The notes below the pieces were generated by a model. It had not been told where the DNA came from. It saw only the letters and a list, made by a program, of their open reading frames with translations, and searched no databases. Of a DNA stretch of 64,000 nt, positions 42,474-51,765 are shown piece after piece (the first letter of the stretch is position 1; every line of letters begins with the position of its first letter). Both the position numbers and the translations under genes were made by a program. Source of the DNA: Allocatelliglobosispora scoriae (GTDB taxonomy: Bacteria > Actinomycetota > Actinomycetes > Mycobacteriales > Micromonosporaceae); contig NZ_JACHMN010000002.1 of assembly GCF_014204945.1 (NCBI RefSeq), forward strand, positions 2,813,001-2,877,000, in the 5' to 3' direction.

Positions 42474-43259
42474 GTGGCATCACCCGACAGCCCGGCCCTG
42501 CGCAGCGTCCACGACCGTGCCGAGCTGGCAGCGATCTTCCTCACCGACCCCGCCCTCTACGCCTATGAGCTGGGCGACCTCGACGACTTCTTCTGGCCCT
42601 ACACCACCTGGTACAGGCGAGGTGACGACGTCGCCCTCGTCTATCACGGCTCGGGCGAGCCGACGCTGCTCGCCATCGGCCGCCCCGACCAGGTCACAGG
42701 CCTGACCGAGCTGCTCGCCGAGCTGCTGCCGCTGCTGCCGCGCCAGGTCTACGCGCACATCACCGCGGGTGCGGAGAAGGCGGTCGAGAGCCGCTTCCGG
42801 GTGGAGCCGAGCGGGCTGCACCTGAAGATGGCGCTCACCGACCCGTCCCGCCTCGGTGCGGGCCCGGCCGATGCGGTGCTGCTGACCCGCGTCGACCTGC
42901 CCGAGCTGCTGGAGCTCTATGCGACTGCCTACCCGGGCAACGGGTTCGATCCGCGGATGATCGACACGGGGCAGTATGTCGGCATCCGGCGCGGCGGTGC
43001 GCTGGTCGCGGTCGCGGGGGTGCACGTGTGGTCGCCCGCCTATCGGGTGGCGGCGCTGGGCAACGTGACCACCCTGCCCGAGCTGCGCGGTCAGGGCGTC
43101 GGCAAGGCTGCCGTCACGGCGCTGTGCCATCACCTCGCGGCGACGGTGGACCACGTCGGGCTCAACGTGAAGGCCGACAACGCCGCCGCCGTCGGCCTCT
43201 ACGCCGGACTCGGATTCACCGTTGTGGGTGAATACCACGAGCTCATGTTGAGCTCATAG
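42474..43259 (+). CDS. GNAT-family N-acetyltransferase
   Basis: 261 residues. The N-terminal half is a divergent GNAT-like region (LYAYELGDLDDFFWPYTTWY). The C-terminal half has the acetyl-CoA-binding A motif VTTLPELRGQGVGKAAVTALCHHL and the B region NVKADNAAAVGLYAGLGFTVVGEYHEL. The overall layout matches actinobacterial two-part GNAT proteins annotated as GCN5-related. GTG start at 42474, 37 bp after the 30-bp repeat. The acceptor substrate is unknown. Confidence 0.9.
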   Translation: MASPDSPALRSVHDRAELAAIFLTDPALYAYELGDLDDFFWPYTTWYRRGDDVALVYHGSGEPTLLAIGRPDQVTGLTELLAELLPLLPRQVYAHITAGAEKAVESRFRVEPSGLHLKMALTDPSRLGAGPADAVLLTRVDLPELLELYATAYPGNGFDPRMIDTGQYVGIRRGGALVAVAGVHVWSPAYRVAALGNVTTLPELRGQGVGKAAVTALCHHLAATVDHVGLNVKADNAAAVGLYAGLGFTVVGEYHELMLSS

Positions 43260-43342
43260 GAGTGATCTGCCCGGCGGTGGGGTAAGCGGGGCGGCATGAC
43301 GCATACACCGCTTTCGATCATCATCGCCCCGGGGCGTGCCGC

Positions 43343-43834
43343 ATGACCGCCTTCCAGACCGTGGTGCTGATCGCCGCCACGATGACCGTCGGCCTCGCGG
43401 CCGGGCTCTTCGCCGCCTTCGCCTACTCGGTCATGCCGGGATTGGACAAGGCGGGCGACAAGACCTTCACCGAGGCGATGCAGCAGATCAACAATGCCCT
43501 GGTCAACGGGTGGCTCGTGCTCATCTTCGTCGGCGGGGCGGTCTTCACGCTGCTGATCAATGCGCTCTACCTCTTCGGCGACGGCGGGGACGCGACACCG
43601 TGGCTCATCGCGGCACTCGTGCTCTACCTCGTCGCGGTGGTCGTGACCTATGCGGTGCACGTACCCCTGAACAAGCAGATCACCGAGGACGGCGGCCCGA
43701 GCGAGCGCGCCGCGATGCGCGACCGCGTCGAGGGCCCCTGGGCCGGCTGGAACGTCGTCCGGGCCGTGAGCTCGACCGCCGCCTTCGGCTGCCTCATCTG
43801 GGCGACGGTCCTCCACGGCGCGATGATCTTCTAG
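43343..43834 (+). CDS. DUF1772 (anthrone oxygenase-like) membrane protein
   Basis: 163 residues with four predicted helices (about 5-30, 58-78, 84-105, 138-160). The family signature is present: GLFAAFAYSVMPGLDKAGDKTFTEAMQQINNAL and VPLNKQI, then RDRVEGPWAGWNVVRAV. Relatives include fungal anthrone oxygenases, but bacterial members have no assigned function. Its stop overlaps the convergent DUF2269 gene by 4 bp. Confidence 0.85.
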   Translation: MTAFQTVVLIAATMTVGLAAGLFAAFAYSVMPGLDKAGDKTFTEAMQQINNALVNGWLVLIFVGGAVFTLLINALYLFGDGGDATPWLIAALVLYLVAVVVTYAVHVPLNKQITEDGGPSERAAMRDRVEGPWAGWNVVRAVSSTAAFGCLIWATVLHGAMIF

Positions 43835-44337
43835 AACGGCCGGATCGTCATCAGCATCGTGATGATCGCGAAGACGAGCAGGACGAGGAGCCCGGCGCCC
43901 GAGACCCGGCCGGTCAGGGCGTCGAGCTCCTCCTTCGTCTTCAGGTCGGTGCCGGTGGCGGTGAGCGAGACCGGCTGCGCCGGGTCCTCCTCCTCGGGGC
44001 GGATCAGCACCCCCGCCTCGACCATCCGGGCCGCCTTGCGCAGCGCGGGCACGACGTAGACGAAGACGACACCGAGCGCGACGACATAGAGCGTGGTCGA
44101 GACGATGATCCACGGGTCCCGGAAGGAGTACCTCGCCGACGACGACATCGTCGCGAAGCCCAGCAGGGCGGTGAGGATGGAGCCGAGGCCGTAGACGTTC
44201 ATCTGGTTGGCGGCCACCCGCACGCCGTCGGCGCTGCGGCGCTGGATCGCCCGGCGGCCGACGAACGGCGCCACCATCAACGGCCCCACCAGAAGCACGG
44301 CGCTGAGCACATGGAGCGCGTCGAGAAATGTCGTCAT
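43831..44337 (-). CDS. DUF2269-family membrane protein
   Basis: 168 residues, four predicted membrane helices. The start FLDALHVLSAVLLVGPLMVAPFVGRRAI fits the DUF2269 pattern of a small membrane protein with a conserved His in helix 1 (LHVLSAV). Helices at about 48-66, 76-98 and 146-164 follow; the acidic cytoplasmic loop EEEDPAQPV precedes the last one. Convergent with and 4 bp overlapping the DUF1772 gene. The function is unknown. Confidence 0.75.
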   Translation of the reverse strand: MTTFLDALHVLSAVLLVGPLMVAPFVGRRAIQRRSADGVRVAANQMNVYGLGSILTALLGFATMSSSARYSFRDPWIIVSTTLYVVALGVVFVYVVPALRKAARMVEAGVLIRPEEEDPAQPVSLTATGTDLKTKEELDALTGRVSGAGLLVLLVFAIITMLMTIRPF

Positions 44338-44394
44338 GCTTTGGGATGATATGCCCGATGTGCTCGAAGGCGCGGATGGTGGGACGATCAGCGG

Positions 44395-45615
44395 GTGAAC
44401 CCGGAGCTGATCACCATCGACGACATCTACCGTGCTCGCGACCTCCTCCAGGGGATCATCCGCTTCACCCCGCTCGAACCGAGCCGCCCGCTCACCGCCA
44501 TGCTCGGCGGGCCGGTCTGGCTCAAGTGCGAGAACCTCCAGCGCGCCGGGTCATACAAGGTCCGCGGCGCATACACCCGGATCGCCCGGCTCACCGCCGA
44601 CGAGCGGGCCCGCGGCGTCGTCGCCGCCAGCGCGGGCAACCACGCGCAGGGCGTCGCGCTCGCCGCCGCCGCCAACGGCGCGCGGTCCACGGTCTTCATG
44701 CCGGTGGGCGCGCCCCTGCCCAAGGTCGCCGCCACCAAGGGGTACGGCGCAGCCGTCGAGCTGGTCGGCGCCACGGTGGACGAGGCGCTCGTCGCCGCAC
44801 AGGAGTTCGCCGAGCGGACCGGCGCGGTCTTCATCCACCCCTTCGACCACGCCGACGTCATCGCCGGGCAGGGCACGGTCGGGTTGGAGATCCTCGAACA
44901 GTGCCCCGAGGTGCGCACCATCATCACCGGCGTCGGGGGCGGCGGCCTCATCTCCGGCCTCGCCGTGGCGGTCAAGACCCTGCGACCGGACGTTCGCATC
45001 ATCGGCGTGCAGGCGACCGGTGCGGCGGCCTTCCCGCCGTCACTCGAAGCCGGCCGACCGGTCAAGCTGCCCGGCCTCTCCACGATCGCCGACGGCATCG
45101 CCGTCCTGCGCCCCGGCGACCTGACATACGCACACGTCAGCAAGCTGGTGGACGAGGTCGTGACGGTCAGCGACGAGGAGATCTCGCGTACCCTCCTGAT
45201 GCTTTTGGAACGCGGCAAGCTGGTGGTGGAACCGGCCGGGAGCGTGGGGGTCGCGGCACTGCTCGCCGGAGTGGTGCGGGTGGAGACGCCGGCCGTGGCG
45301 ATCCTGTCGGGGGGCAACATCGACCCGCTGCTGATGCTGCGCGTCATCGAGCACGGCCTGGCGTCGGCCGGGCGGTTCCTGCGTTTCACGGTGCGCTGCG
45401 CCGACCGCCCGGGACAGCTCGCCTCGCTGCTGGCGCTCATCGCCGAGCAGCGGGCCAACGTCGTCGACGTGGCGCACCAACGCCACGACCCGCACCTGCG
45501 CCTCGGCGAGGTCGCCGTGGACCTCTCGGTGGAGACGCGCGGCTCGGAGCACTCGGACCGGCTCCTGTCACGTCTGCGCGAGGCGGGCTACACCGTCGCC
45601 CTCGCCGCGGCGTAG
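44395..45615 (+). CDS. ilvA: Threonine ammonia-lyase (catabolic type, single ACT domain)
   Basis: 406 residues. PLP enzyme deaminating L-threonine to 2-oxobutanoate. The PLP lysine is Lys55 in QRAGSYKVRGA; SAGNHAQGVALAA and the phosphate-binding GVGGGGLISG loop are intact. One C-terminal ACT domain (about 328-405: FTVRCADRPGQLASLLALIAEQRANVVDVAHQR) marks the short, TdcB-like form common in actinobacteria, which can feed isoleucine synthesis. GTG start at 44395. It ends at a clear terminator. Confidence 0.94.
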   Translation: MNPELITIDDIYRARDLLQGIIRFTPLEPSRPLTAMLGGPVWLKCENLQRAGSYKVRGAYTRIARLTADERARGVVAASAGNHAQGVALAAAANGARSTVFMPVGAPLPKVAATKGYGAAVELVGATVDEALVAAQEFAERTGAVFIHPFDHADVIAGQGTVGLEILEQCPEVRTIITGVGGGGLISGLAVAVKTLRPDVRIIGVQATGAAAFPPSLEAGRPVKLPGLSTIADGIAVLRPGDLTYAHVSKLVDEVVTVSDEEISRTLLMLLERGKLVVEPAGSVGVAALLAGVVRVETPAVAILSGGNIDPLLMLRVIEHGLASAGRFLRFTVRCADRPGQLASLLALIAEQRANVVDVAHQRHDPHLRLGEVAVDLSVETRGSEHSDRLLSRLREAGYTVALAAA

Positions 45616-45640
45616 CCGAGACTGCGGCCCGGCTGAACGA

Positions 45641-45669
45641 AAAGGCCGCCGGTGTGTCCGGCGGCCTTT
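45641..45669 (+). terminator. Rho-independent-type terminator after ilvA
   Basis: AAAGGCCGCCGG (45641-45652) pairs perfectly with CCGGCGGCCTTT (45658-45669), loop TGTGT. The flanking A and T runs make it usable from both directions, so it can also serve the convergent gene at 45699. Confidence 0.85.
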
Positions 45670-45698
45670 CGTAGAACCTGTCTAGCGGCTATGCCGGG

Positions 45699-46604
45699 TC
45701 AGCGGGTCGGCGCGGGACGCCGCGGCTGGAGGCCGTGGGCACCCTTGGCGCCCTTGACACCCTTGGCCTTCATGCCGGTGCTGACGAACTCGTCGTTGAA
45801 CTGCGAGTAGTAGTCGCTGACGACGAAGCCCACGATGTCGATGATGACGCGAGCGGTGCCGGTGACCTTCACCCGGAGGAGGCGCTCGTAGTCGATCGTC
45901 GTCTGGGTGAAGTTGGCGATGCCGACGCCCTTGACGTAGTTGATCGACGAGTTGCCCGGCCAGTCGTCGCCCTCGCCCCACAGCGCGGCGTAACCGGCGG
46001 CGGCACCCACGACGGTGAGGTTGGCCTGGACGGCCATGACACCGTAGTTCAGGGTGAAGATCTCGGAGAGGTCGATCACCAGCGACGGGTTGTTACCCGC
46101 CACCGGAATGGCGTTGCCGGGGCTGGAGGTGACGTTGCCCGACGCCAGCCGCGCGACGAAGTCGGGGTTGGCGGGAGTGGCGCCGTGGGCCACCGTGAAG
46201 TAGGAGTCGAAGTACCGGTACGACTGCATCGGCACCACCATCGTCGCCCAGGTCGGCGAGTAGAGCATGTTGACCTGCTTGGCGCCGGAGACCCCGTCGG
46301 CGAAGCCGACCGTGCTGACGTCACCGTACTTGTCGACGACGACGCTGCCGACATCCTCGGCCGACGTGAGCGAGCTGTTGGGGGACGGCGCGATCCGCAG
46401 AGCCGGACCATCGGGGCTGGTGACCACCAGCGCGGTCTCGCTGGCGGTGCCCGTGATGATCGTCGGGCCGAGGCTTCCGGCCGCCGCCGCCGGAGCAGCG
46501 TTGACCGCGGTCACCACGCCCGCCGCACCGAGGCCGGCAGCGACGGTGCCGGCGCGGCGGAGCAGGCGACGACGGTTCAGCTCGGGAGTTGTTTCTTCTT
46601 GCAT
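45699..46604 (-). CDS. Tat-exported protein of unknown function
   Basis: 301 residues. A twin-arginine signal (NRRRLLRRAGTVAAGLGAAG) ends near an APAAAA site at about residue 42. The mature part is Gly/Thr/Val-rich and probably beta-structured (SLGPTIITGTASETALVVTS, GVMAVQANLTVVGAAAGY, VKVTGTARVIIDIVGFV), and it resembles exported proteins with bacterial lectin- or hyaluronate-lyase-neighbour folds. The C-terminal tail is Lys/Gly/Arg-rich (GMKAKGVKGAKGAHG). ATG ending at 46604; upstream open frame lies in the promoter. I do not recognise a specific family. Confidence 0.72.
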   Translation of the reverse strand: MQEETTPELNRRRLLRRAGTVAAGLGAAGVVTAVNAAPAAAAGSLGPTIITGTASETALVVTSPDGPALRIAPSPNSSLTSAEDVGSVVVDKYGDVSTVGFADGVSGAKQVNMLYSPTWATMVVPMQSYRYFDSYFTVAHGATPANPDFVARLASGNVTSSPGNAIPVAGNNPSLVIDLSEIFTLNYGVMAVQANLTVVGAAAGYAALWGEGDDWPGNSSINYVKGVGIANFTQTTIDYERLLRVKVTGTARVIIDIVGFVVSDYYSQFNDEFVSTGMKAKGVKGAKGAHGLQPRRPAPTR

Positions 46605-46739
46605 GAGTGTGGGGTGTCCCTCCGTGTGGATGGCCGTTTCACCGGCCTGAGCCAGCTTGCCAAAACCTGCTGGCACTGACAACCCACCATTTGTGCAGCT
46701 TCGCGACAATGAAGCCGACGCAGGACCCACCCGACCAGG

Positions 46740-47231
46740 TCAGCCCGCGTACGGCTCGAACTTGACGACCGTCACCTTGATCTGCGAACCGCTCGGTGCC
46801 GTGTAGCTGACCGAGTCGCCCGGCGAGGTGCCCAGAATGGCCTTGCCCAGGGCGGACTCGGGGCTGTAAACGGTGAGGTCGGTCGTCGCCGAGATCTCCC
46901 GCGAGCCGAGCAGGAAGGTCTCGCTGTCGTCCGCGTCGTCGTCGAAGTAGATCGTCACCACGGTGCCCGGTGCGACCACGTCGCTCTCCGCCGCCTCGCC
47001 GACCCGCGCGTTGCGCAGCAGAGTCTGGAGGTAGAGGATGCGCGCCTCGGCCTTGCCCTGCTCCTCGCGGGCGGCGTGGTAGCCGCCGTTCTCCCGGAGG
47101 TCGCCCTCCTCGCGACGAGCATTGATCTCCGCCGCGACCGCGCCCCGGTTGGCGATGTGCTCATTCAGCTCAGCCTGAAGTCGGTCGAACGCGTCCTGGG
47201 AAAGCCAGGTCTCAGGCGTCGTCGCGGTCAC
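46740..47231 (-). CDS. greA: Transcription elongation factor GreA
   Basis: 163 residues. The N-terminal coiled coil reaching into the RNA polymerase secondary channel is seen as ELNEHIANRGAVAAEINARREEGDLRENGGYHAAREEQ, with the acidic tip residues in EEGDLREN. The C-terminal FKBP-like domain has VVAPGTVVTIYFDDD, SPESALGKAILG and the closing VTVVKFEPY. It rescues backtracked polymerase by stimulating transcript cleavage. GTG ending at 47231 with AAGGAG 6 nt upstream. The greA, DUF4307, mca order is conserved in actinobacteria. Confidence 0.95.
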   Translation of the reverse strand: MTATTPETWLSQDAFDRLQAELNEHIANRGAVAAEINARREEGDLRENGGYHAAREEQGKAEARILYLQTLLRNARVGEAAESDVVAPGTVVTIYFDDDADDSETFLLGSREISATTDLTVYSPESALGKAILGTSPGDSVSYTAPSGSQIKVTVVKFEPYAG

Positions 47232-47315
47232 GGCGGGCTCCTTGCGGTTGGTCGGCACTGCGGCCGAGGGCGATAGGCGAAACGTCAAACTTACCAGTGA
47301 CCTACGCCACTGTGG

Positions 47316-47753
47316 TTAACGCAGTGTTGCGCCGCTTCCGGCGGGGACGCAACCCTCGACTTCGCCGGTGACCGGTCGGTCACTCGTGACGAGGCGATGC
47401 GTCGCCACCGTGCGGGCCGGATCGACCCCAGCATCGACGACTATCATATCCCGGCCCACCTCGACACCCGCCGCATTACGCGCCCGCACGATGCACGAGG
47501 CGGACGCACCGGCCGGGATCCGGACGATGAACTCGACCGAGACCTCGCGGTCGGCCAGGGAGAACCTGGTGACGGCGGAGCTGTAGTCGGTGTCGCCGTA
47601 GGCCTGGTAGAGGCGCACCCCGATCCACCCGGTCATGGCGAGCATGATCACAGCGAGAACGCCGATGAGCAGCCTGGACGTGGGCTTACCGGAGCGTCGC
47701 CGACCGTAACGACCGGGCGGGAAGACCGGCGCGGTGACGGGTGTCTCAGTCAT
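47316..47753 (-). CDS. DUF4307 membrane protein
   Basis: 145 residues. A Pro/Arg-rich cytoplasmic N-tail (PPGRYGRRRSGKPTS) is followed by one membrane helix (about 28-48, LLIGVLAVIMLAMTGWIGV). The outer domain of about 95 residues contains the conserved VSVEFIVRIPAGASASCIVRARNAAGVEVGR and a second Cys near the end (GEVEGCVPAG). It matches DUF4307, an actinobacterial family encoded next to mca. ATG ending at 47753 with GAAGGAGG upstream. It is divergent from mca by 78 bp. The function is unknown. Confidence 0.9.
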   Translation of the reverse strand: MTETPVTAPVFPPGRYGRRRSGKPTSRLLIGVLAVIMLAMTGWIGVRLYQAYGDTDYSSAVTRFSLADREVSVEFIVRIPAGASASCIVRARNAAGVEVGRDMIVVDAGVDPARTVATHRLVTSDRPVTGEVEGCVPAGSGATLR

Positions 47754-47831
47754 GACAGCGGATCCTCCTTCGCGAGTGTCGGACGGGCCAGCGACAATGT
47801 CCTTGAGCATTCTCGCACCCGAGGAGATCCG

Positions 47832-48710
47832 ATGACCCAGCAGCTTCGCCTGATGGCTGTGCACGCCCACCCGGACGACGAGTCGAGCAAGGGGGCCGCG
47901 ACGATGGCCCGCTATGTCCGCGAGGGTGTCGAGGTGCTGGTCGTGACCTGCACCGGAGGCGAGCGCGGCGACATTCTCAACCCCAAGCTCGCCGACGACC
48001 CCGAGGTGCTCGCCAACATCGCGGACATCCGCAAGCAGGAGATGGAGCGCGCCCGGGAGATCCTCGGCGTCGACCAGGCCTGGCTGGGCTTCGTCGACTC
48101 CGGCTGGCTCGAGAACTACGACCCCGCCAACGCGTCCGACCTGCCCGAGGGGTGCTTCGCCCGCGAGGAGATCCCGGTCGCGGCCGAGCGGTTGGTCCGG
48201 CTCATGCGCGAGTTCCGCCCGCACGTCGTCCTGACCTATGACGAGCACGGCGGCTACCCGCACCCCGACCACATCCAGTGCCACAACATCAGCGTCGCGG
48301 CGTTCGACGCGGCCGGCGACCCGGAGCAGTTCCCGCAGGCGGGCGAGGCGTGGCAGCCGCAGAAGCTCTACTACCACATCAGCTTCACCAAGGCACAGTT
48401 CCTCGCCATGCACGAGGCGTGCCTGGCGGCCGGCATCGAGAGCCCCTATGGCGAGCGCCTCGAGGACTGGCCGGACGAGTGGGACAAGGGCAAGCGGATC
48501 ACGACGCGCATCGAGTGCGGGGAGTATTTCGCCCTCCGCGACGAGGCCCTCAAGGCCCACGCCACGCAGATCGACCCCGACGGCCCCTGGTTCCGTGCTC
48601 CGCTCAACATCCGCCTGGCGGCCTGGCCCACCGAGGACTACGAGCTCGCCAAGTCGTTTGTGGAGACCGAAAAGCCGGAGTCAGATCTGTTCGCGGGGGT
48701 GCGGTCATGA
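47832..48710 (+). CDS. mca: Mycothiol S-conjugate amidase
   Basis: 292 residues, PIG-L/LmbE-type zinc hydrolase. The zinc motif is HAHPDDESSKG (His13, Asp16 region), with HPDH in YPHPDHIQCHN as the third ligand. GERGDILNP and WLGFVDSGW are typical of Mca rather than MshB. It cleaves mycothiol conjugates of toxins to a mercapturic acid for export, acting in the cytoplasm of mycothiol-producing actinobacteria. ATG at 47832 with GAGGAG upstream; the longer open frame to the left overlaps the divergent DUF4307 gene. It overlaps the next small gene by ATGA. Confidence 0.95.
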   Translation: MTQQLRLMAVHAHPDDESSKGAATMARYVREGVEVLVVTCTGGERGDILNPKLADDPEVLANIADIRKQEMERAREILGVDQAWLGFVDSGWLENYDPANASDLPEGCFAREEIPVAAERLVRLMREFRPHVVLTYDEHGGYPHPDHIQCHNISVAAFDAAGDPEQFPQAGEAWQPQKLYYHISFTKAQFLAMHEACLAAGIESPYGERLEDWPDEWDKGKRITTRIECGEYFALRDEALKAHATQIDPDGPWFRAPLNIRLAAWPTEDYELAKSFVETEKPESDLFAGVRS

Positions 48711-48907
48711 TCGCTGAATTCCTCGCCGACCCCAACAACTTCGGTGACACCCGCTCGGGCGGGCTCGCCGGACCGATGGGGCTGCTCATCATCGTGGTGC
48801 TCGGCGCGACCACCGCATTGCTGATCCGCAATATGAGCAAGCGCATCAAGCGGCTGCCAGACTCCTTCGACCAGCCCAAAAGCGACCCGGCGAACCCCGA
48901 CGGATAG
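48707..48907 (+). CDS. Small single-pass membrane protein downstream of mca
   Basis: 66 residues. One membrane helix (about 22-42, GPMGLLIIVVLGATTALLI) is followed by a basic then acidic tail (NMSKRIKRLPDSFDQPKSD). The ATG overlaps the mca stop (ATGA), so it is translationally coupled to the amidase. A small membrane protein in this position is common in actinobacteria; the role is unknown. Confidence 0.88.
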   Translation: MIAEFLADPNNFGDTRSGGLAGPMGLLIIVVLGATTALLIRNMSKRIKRLPDSFDQPKSDPANPDG

Positions 48908-48922
48908 TCACGTTCCGGCAGA

Positions 48923-48956
48923 AACGGCTCCTCGAGACTGTTTTTCGGGAGCCGTT
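48923..48956 (+). terminator. Hairpin after the mca operon
   Basis: AACGGCTCC (48923-48931) pairs with GGAGCCGTT (48948-48956) across a 16-nt loop that includes a run of five T. It lies 16 bp past the small membrane gene. Confidence 0.6.
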
Positions 48957-49076
48957 CGTCGTAGCCTTCCACCGGGACGCATGTGACGTCACGAGCACGC
49001 ATGCGCCCGAATACGAGGATGGCTTCCCTGGCAACGATTCCCGCCAGGACCACCCTCACAACTGAGGGGGTGCGGC

Positions 49077-51641
49077 GTGGCGCTTGACTCCAAGTCGCCA
49101 ACGGCCGCCCAGGCACACTCCACCGTGGATGCCTGGGCTCGCCGCGTGTTCCGCATTTCCGGCGCTGCGGACCTGCCACAGGCGGCTCGCTGGCTCGTCC
49201 TCATCACCTTCCTCGGCGGTCTCGCCGCTGCGGTCGGCGGATTCGTGATCTCGCCGATCAGCGCGTGGGACGACTTCGCGATCGTGGTCGGCCTCGTCTG
49301 CATCTCCCAGCTGGGCCGGCTGCGGATGCCGATCGGGCGCACCACCTTCAGCACCGGCTGGGGCGAGGCCGCGCTGATCGTCTCGCTCTACCTGGTGCCC
49401 GCGGGCTGGGTGCCCGCCGCCGTCGGGCTGGGCGTGATCCTCGCCAAGGTGCTGTTGATGATCTCCACCGACGAGCCCCGGTCGCTCGTCGATCTGATCC
49501 GCAGCTCCGCCTCGCTGACCCTCGCCTCCGCGCCGGCCGTCGTGGTCGCCGAGTGGCTCTCCAACCCCAGCGGCGCCACGCTCAACAGCGAGGTCGTGGT
49601 CGGCCTGGTCGCCGCCGCCCTCGTCTACTTCACGGGCACCGCGATCCTGCTCGGCCTGCATTTCCGCATCCGCGACGGCCTCCCGATCGGTGCCTTCCTC
49701 AAGCGGGCCCTCAGCAGCGGCAGCACGCTGATGATGATCGGCAACCTCGTCGTCGGCCTGATCATCTTCGGCCTGCTCGAGAACGACCGGCGCTGGCTCA
49801 TCTCGCTGCCACCCGTGCTGTGGCTGCTGCAGCAGACCTACACGCACCGGCTGCGCGACTCGCAGGAACGTCAGGGCTGGCAGGAGTTCGCCTCCGTCAC
49901 CAAGGCCCTGCAGCGGCACTCCGAGGAGCCCCGGATCGCCGAGTCGGGCGTCGAGGGCGCGCTGCGTCTCTTCGACGCGACCGAGGTCGAGCTCGACGTG
50001 CTGCAGCTCGAAGGCGGCTTCCTGCGCTATTCGCGCCACCCCGGCGATCCCGCCGCGACCGTGACCAAGCTGCCGATCCGGCCCACCGTCGCGGGCGACC
50101 CGATGACCGTCGCGCGTGACCTGGAGTTCGCGGGCGGCCCGGTCGGCACGCTGACACTGCGCTTCGCCAGCCCGGCCGCGATGCGCCCGCGCGACCACTC
50201 GGCATTCGCCGCCTTCACCGACGCCCTCGCGGTCGCCCTGCACGACGCCGCGACCCATGCCGCCCTGCGCCGCGCCACCGACCAGGTCGCCGACGACTCC
50301 GTGCGCGATCCCCTCACCGGCCTGCTCAACCGGGGCGCGCTGCTCCAGCGGGGTGACGAGACCCTCCGCGGCCTGCCCCGAGGGCTCCCCGTCGCGCTGC
50401 TCCTGCTCGATGTCGACAACTTCAAGGAGATCAACAACACGCTCGGCCACCTCGCCGGTGACGAGCTGCTCCAGATCGCCGCCAACCGGCTCAGTGACCT
50501 GGTGAGCGACTCCGAGATCCTGGCCCGCCTCGGCGGCGACGAATACGGGCTGCTCCTCACCGACCTGCCGGACGACGAGCCCGGCGGCGGCGCCCCGCTG
50601 CGCCAGGCGATGCGGCGGGCCCGCCGGGTCGCGGCTGCGCTCGCCGAGCCGGCCGAGGTCGCCGGGGTGACCGTCTCCACCGAGACCGCGATCGGCGTCG
50701 TCGCCGCGGTCGCCGACCGCATCGACATGTCCGAGCTGCTCCGCCGCGCCGACATCGCGCTGCACGAGGCGAAGGAGGGCGGCACCCGGGTCGTCTCCTA
50801 CGCCGCCTCGCAGGACGAGGCGAGCACCGACCGGCTCGCGCTCGTCGCCGAGCTGCGCAGTGCTCTCGATGTCCACGACCAGATCGTGCTCGCGCTGCAG
50901 CCCGCGATCGACCTCGCCACGGGCGCTGCGACCGGCGTCGAGGCGCTCGTGCGCTGGCGTCACCCGAGGCGCGGCAAGCTCAACCCGATCGACTTCGTCC
51001 GCACGGTGGAGGCGAGCGAGCTCCTCGGCCCGTTCACCCGCTACGTGATCGACAAGGCGCTCGCCTCGGCCGCCGAGTGGGGCCTCGAAGGCGTCGACGT
51101 GCCGGTCTCGGTCAACCTCTCCGCCCGCAGCCTGCTCGACCCCAAGCTGCCCAGCGACGTCGCCGAGCTGCTCAAACGCCATCAGGTGCCGCCGCGCCGA
51201 CTCGTCCTGGAGATCACCGAGACCGTGGTCATGAGCGACCTGCGGGTCATCGACGAGGTCCTCGGCGAGCTGCGCGAGCTCGGGGTGCAGCTCTCCGTCG
51301 ACGACTTCGGCACCGGCTACTCCTCGCTGACCTTCCTCACCCGCATCGCGGTCGACGAGGTCAAGGTCGACCGCAGCTTCGTCCGCGCGATGGCCGACTC
51401 GCCCGAGGCCGCCGCGATCGTCCGCACCACGGTCGACCTGGGCCGGCAGCTCGGCCTGCGGGTCGTCGCCGAGGGCGTGGAGACCCACGAGCAGCGCCGC
51501 GAGCTGACCCGGCTGGGCTGCACGGCGGCGCAGGGCTTCCACTTCTTCCGCCCGATGCCCGCCGACGAGATCACCGCAGCGCTCCGCAGCCTTCCGGAGC
51601 AGCCCACACCGGACAAGGCAGCCGAGTCCACCGGGGTCTGA
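49077..51641 (+). CDS. Membrane-bound GGDEF-EAL cyclic-di-GMP enzyme
   Basis: 854 residues. The N-terminal 250 residues hold about seven predicted membrane helices (MASE-like). A linker of GAF-like sequence follows. The GGDEF domain (about 410-575) starts RDPLTGLLNRGALL and has the active-site GGDEY at 485-489, which is compatible with diguanylate cyclase activity. The EAL domain (about 590-840) has GVEALVRWRHP near residue 620, NLSARSLLD, EITETVVMSD, DDFGTGYSSL, DEVKVDRSFV and AEGVET near 797; metal and catalytic residues appear present. Both synthesis and hydrolysis of c-di-GMP are therefore possible. GTG at 49077. It is monocistronic, after a 169-bp gap from the mca operon. Confidence 0.94.
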   Translation: MALDSKSPTAAQAHSTVDAWARRVFRISGAADLPQAARWLVLITFLGGLAAAVGGFVISPISAWDDFAIVVGLVCISQLGRLRMPIGRTTFSTGWGEAALIVSLYLVPAGWVPAAVGLGVILAKVLLMISTDEPRSLVDLIRSSASLTLASAPAVVVAEWLSNPSGATLNSEVVVGLVAAALVYFTGTAILLGLHFRIRDGLPIGAFLKRALSSGSTLMMIGNLVVGLIIFGLLENDRRWLISLPPVLWLLQQTYTHRLRDSQERQGWQEFASVTKALQRHSEEPRIAESGVEGALRLFDATEVELDVLQLEGGFLRYSRHPGDPAATVTKLPIRPTVAGDPMTVARDLEFAGGPVGTLTLRFASPAAMRPRDHSAFAAFTDALAVALHDAATHAALRRATDQVADDSVRDPLTGLLNRGALLQRGDETLRGLPRGLPVALLLLDVDNFKEINNTLGHLAGDELLQIAANRLSDLVSDSEILARLGGDEYGLLLTDLPDDEPGGGAPLRQAMRRARRVAAALAEPAEVAGVTVSTETAIGVVAAVADRIDMSELLRRADIALHEAKEGGTRVVSYAASQDEASTDRLALVAELRSALDVHDQIVLALQPAIDLATGAATGVEALVRWRHPRRGKLNPIDFVRTVEASELLGPFTRYVIDKALASAAEWGLEGVDVPVSVNLSARSLLDPKLPSDVAELLKRHQVPPRRLVLEITETVVMSDLRVIDEVLGELRELGVQLSVDDFGTGYSSLTFLTRIAVDEVKVDRSFVRAMADSPEAAAIVRTTVDLGRQLGLRVVAEGVETHEQRRELTRLGCTAAQGFHFFRPMPADEITAALRSLPEQPTPDKAAESTGV

Positions 51642-51662
51642 TTCGCTTTCGCTTCATGCTTC

Positions 51663-51742
51663 GCGGCATCCCGCCGGTGCCCGCGATCCGGCTGCGCCGA
51701 CACCGCGGCAGGATCGCGAACCAGCGGATCGCGGGATGCCGC
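51663..51742. terminator. Nested inverted repeat between convergent genes
   Basis: GCGGCATCCCGC (51663-51674) pairs perfectly with GCGGGATGCCGC (51731-51742), and CGCGATCC (51682-51689) pairs with GGATCGCG (51711-51718) inside it. It sits between the GGDEF-EAL gene and the convergent amidase gene. Confidence 0.6.
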
Positions 51743-51765
51743 CCGCGTCGCCGGAGGCGGCGCCG

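Noticed and set aside
49056-51542. 828-residue frame antisense to the GGDEF-EAL gene
   Set aside because: Complementary-strand artefact; all catalytic motifs are on the plus strand.
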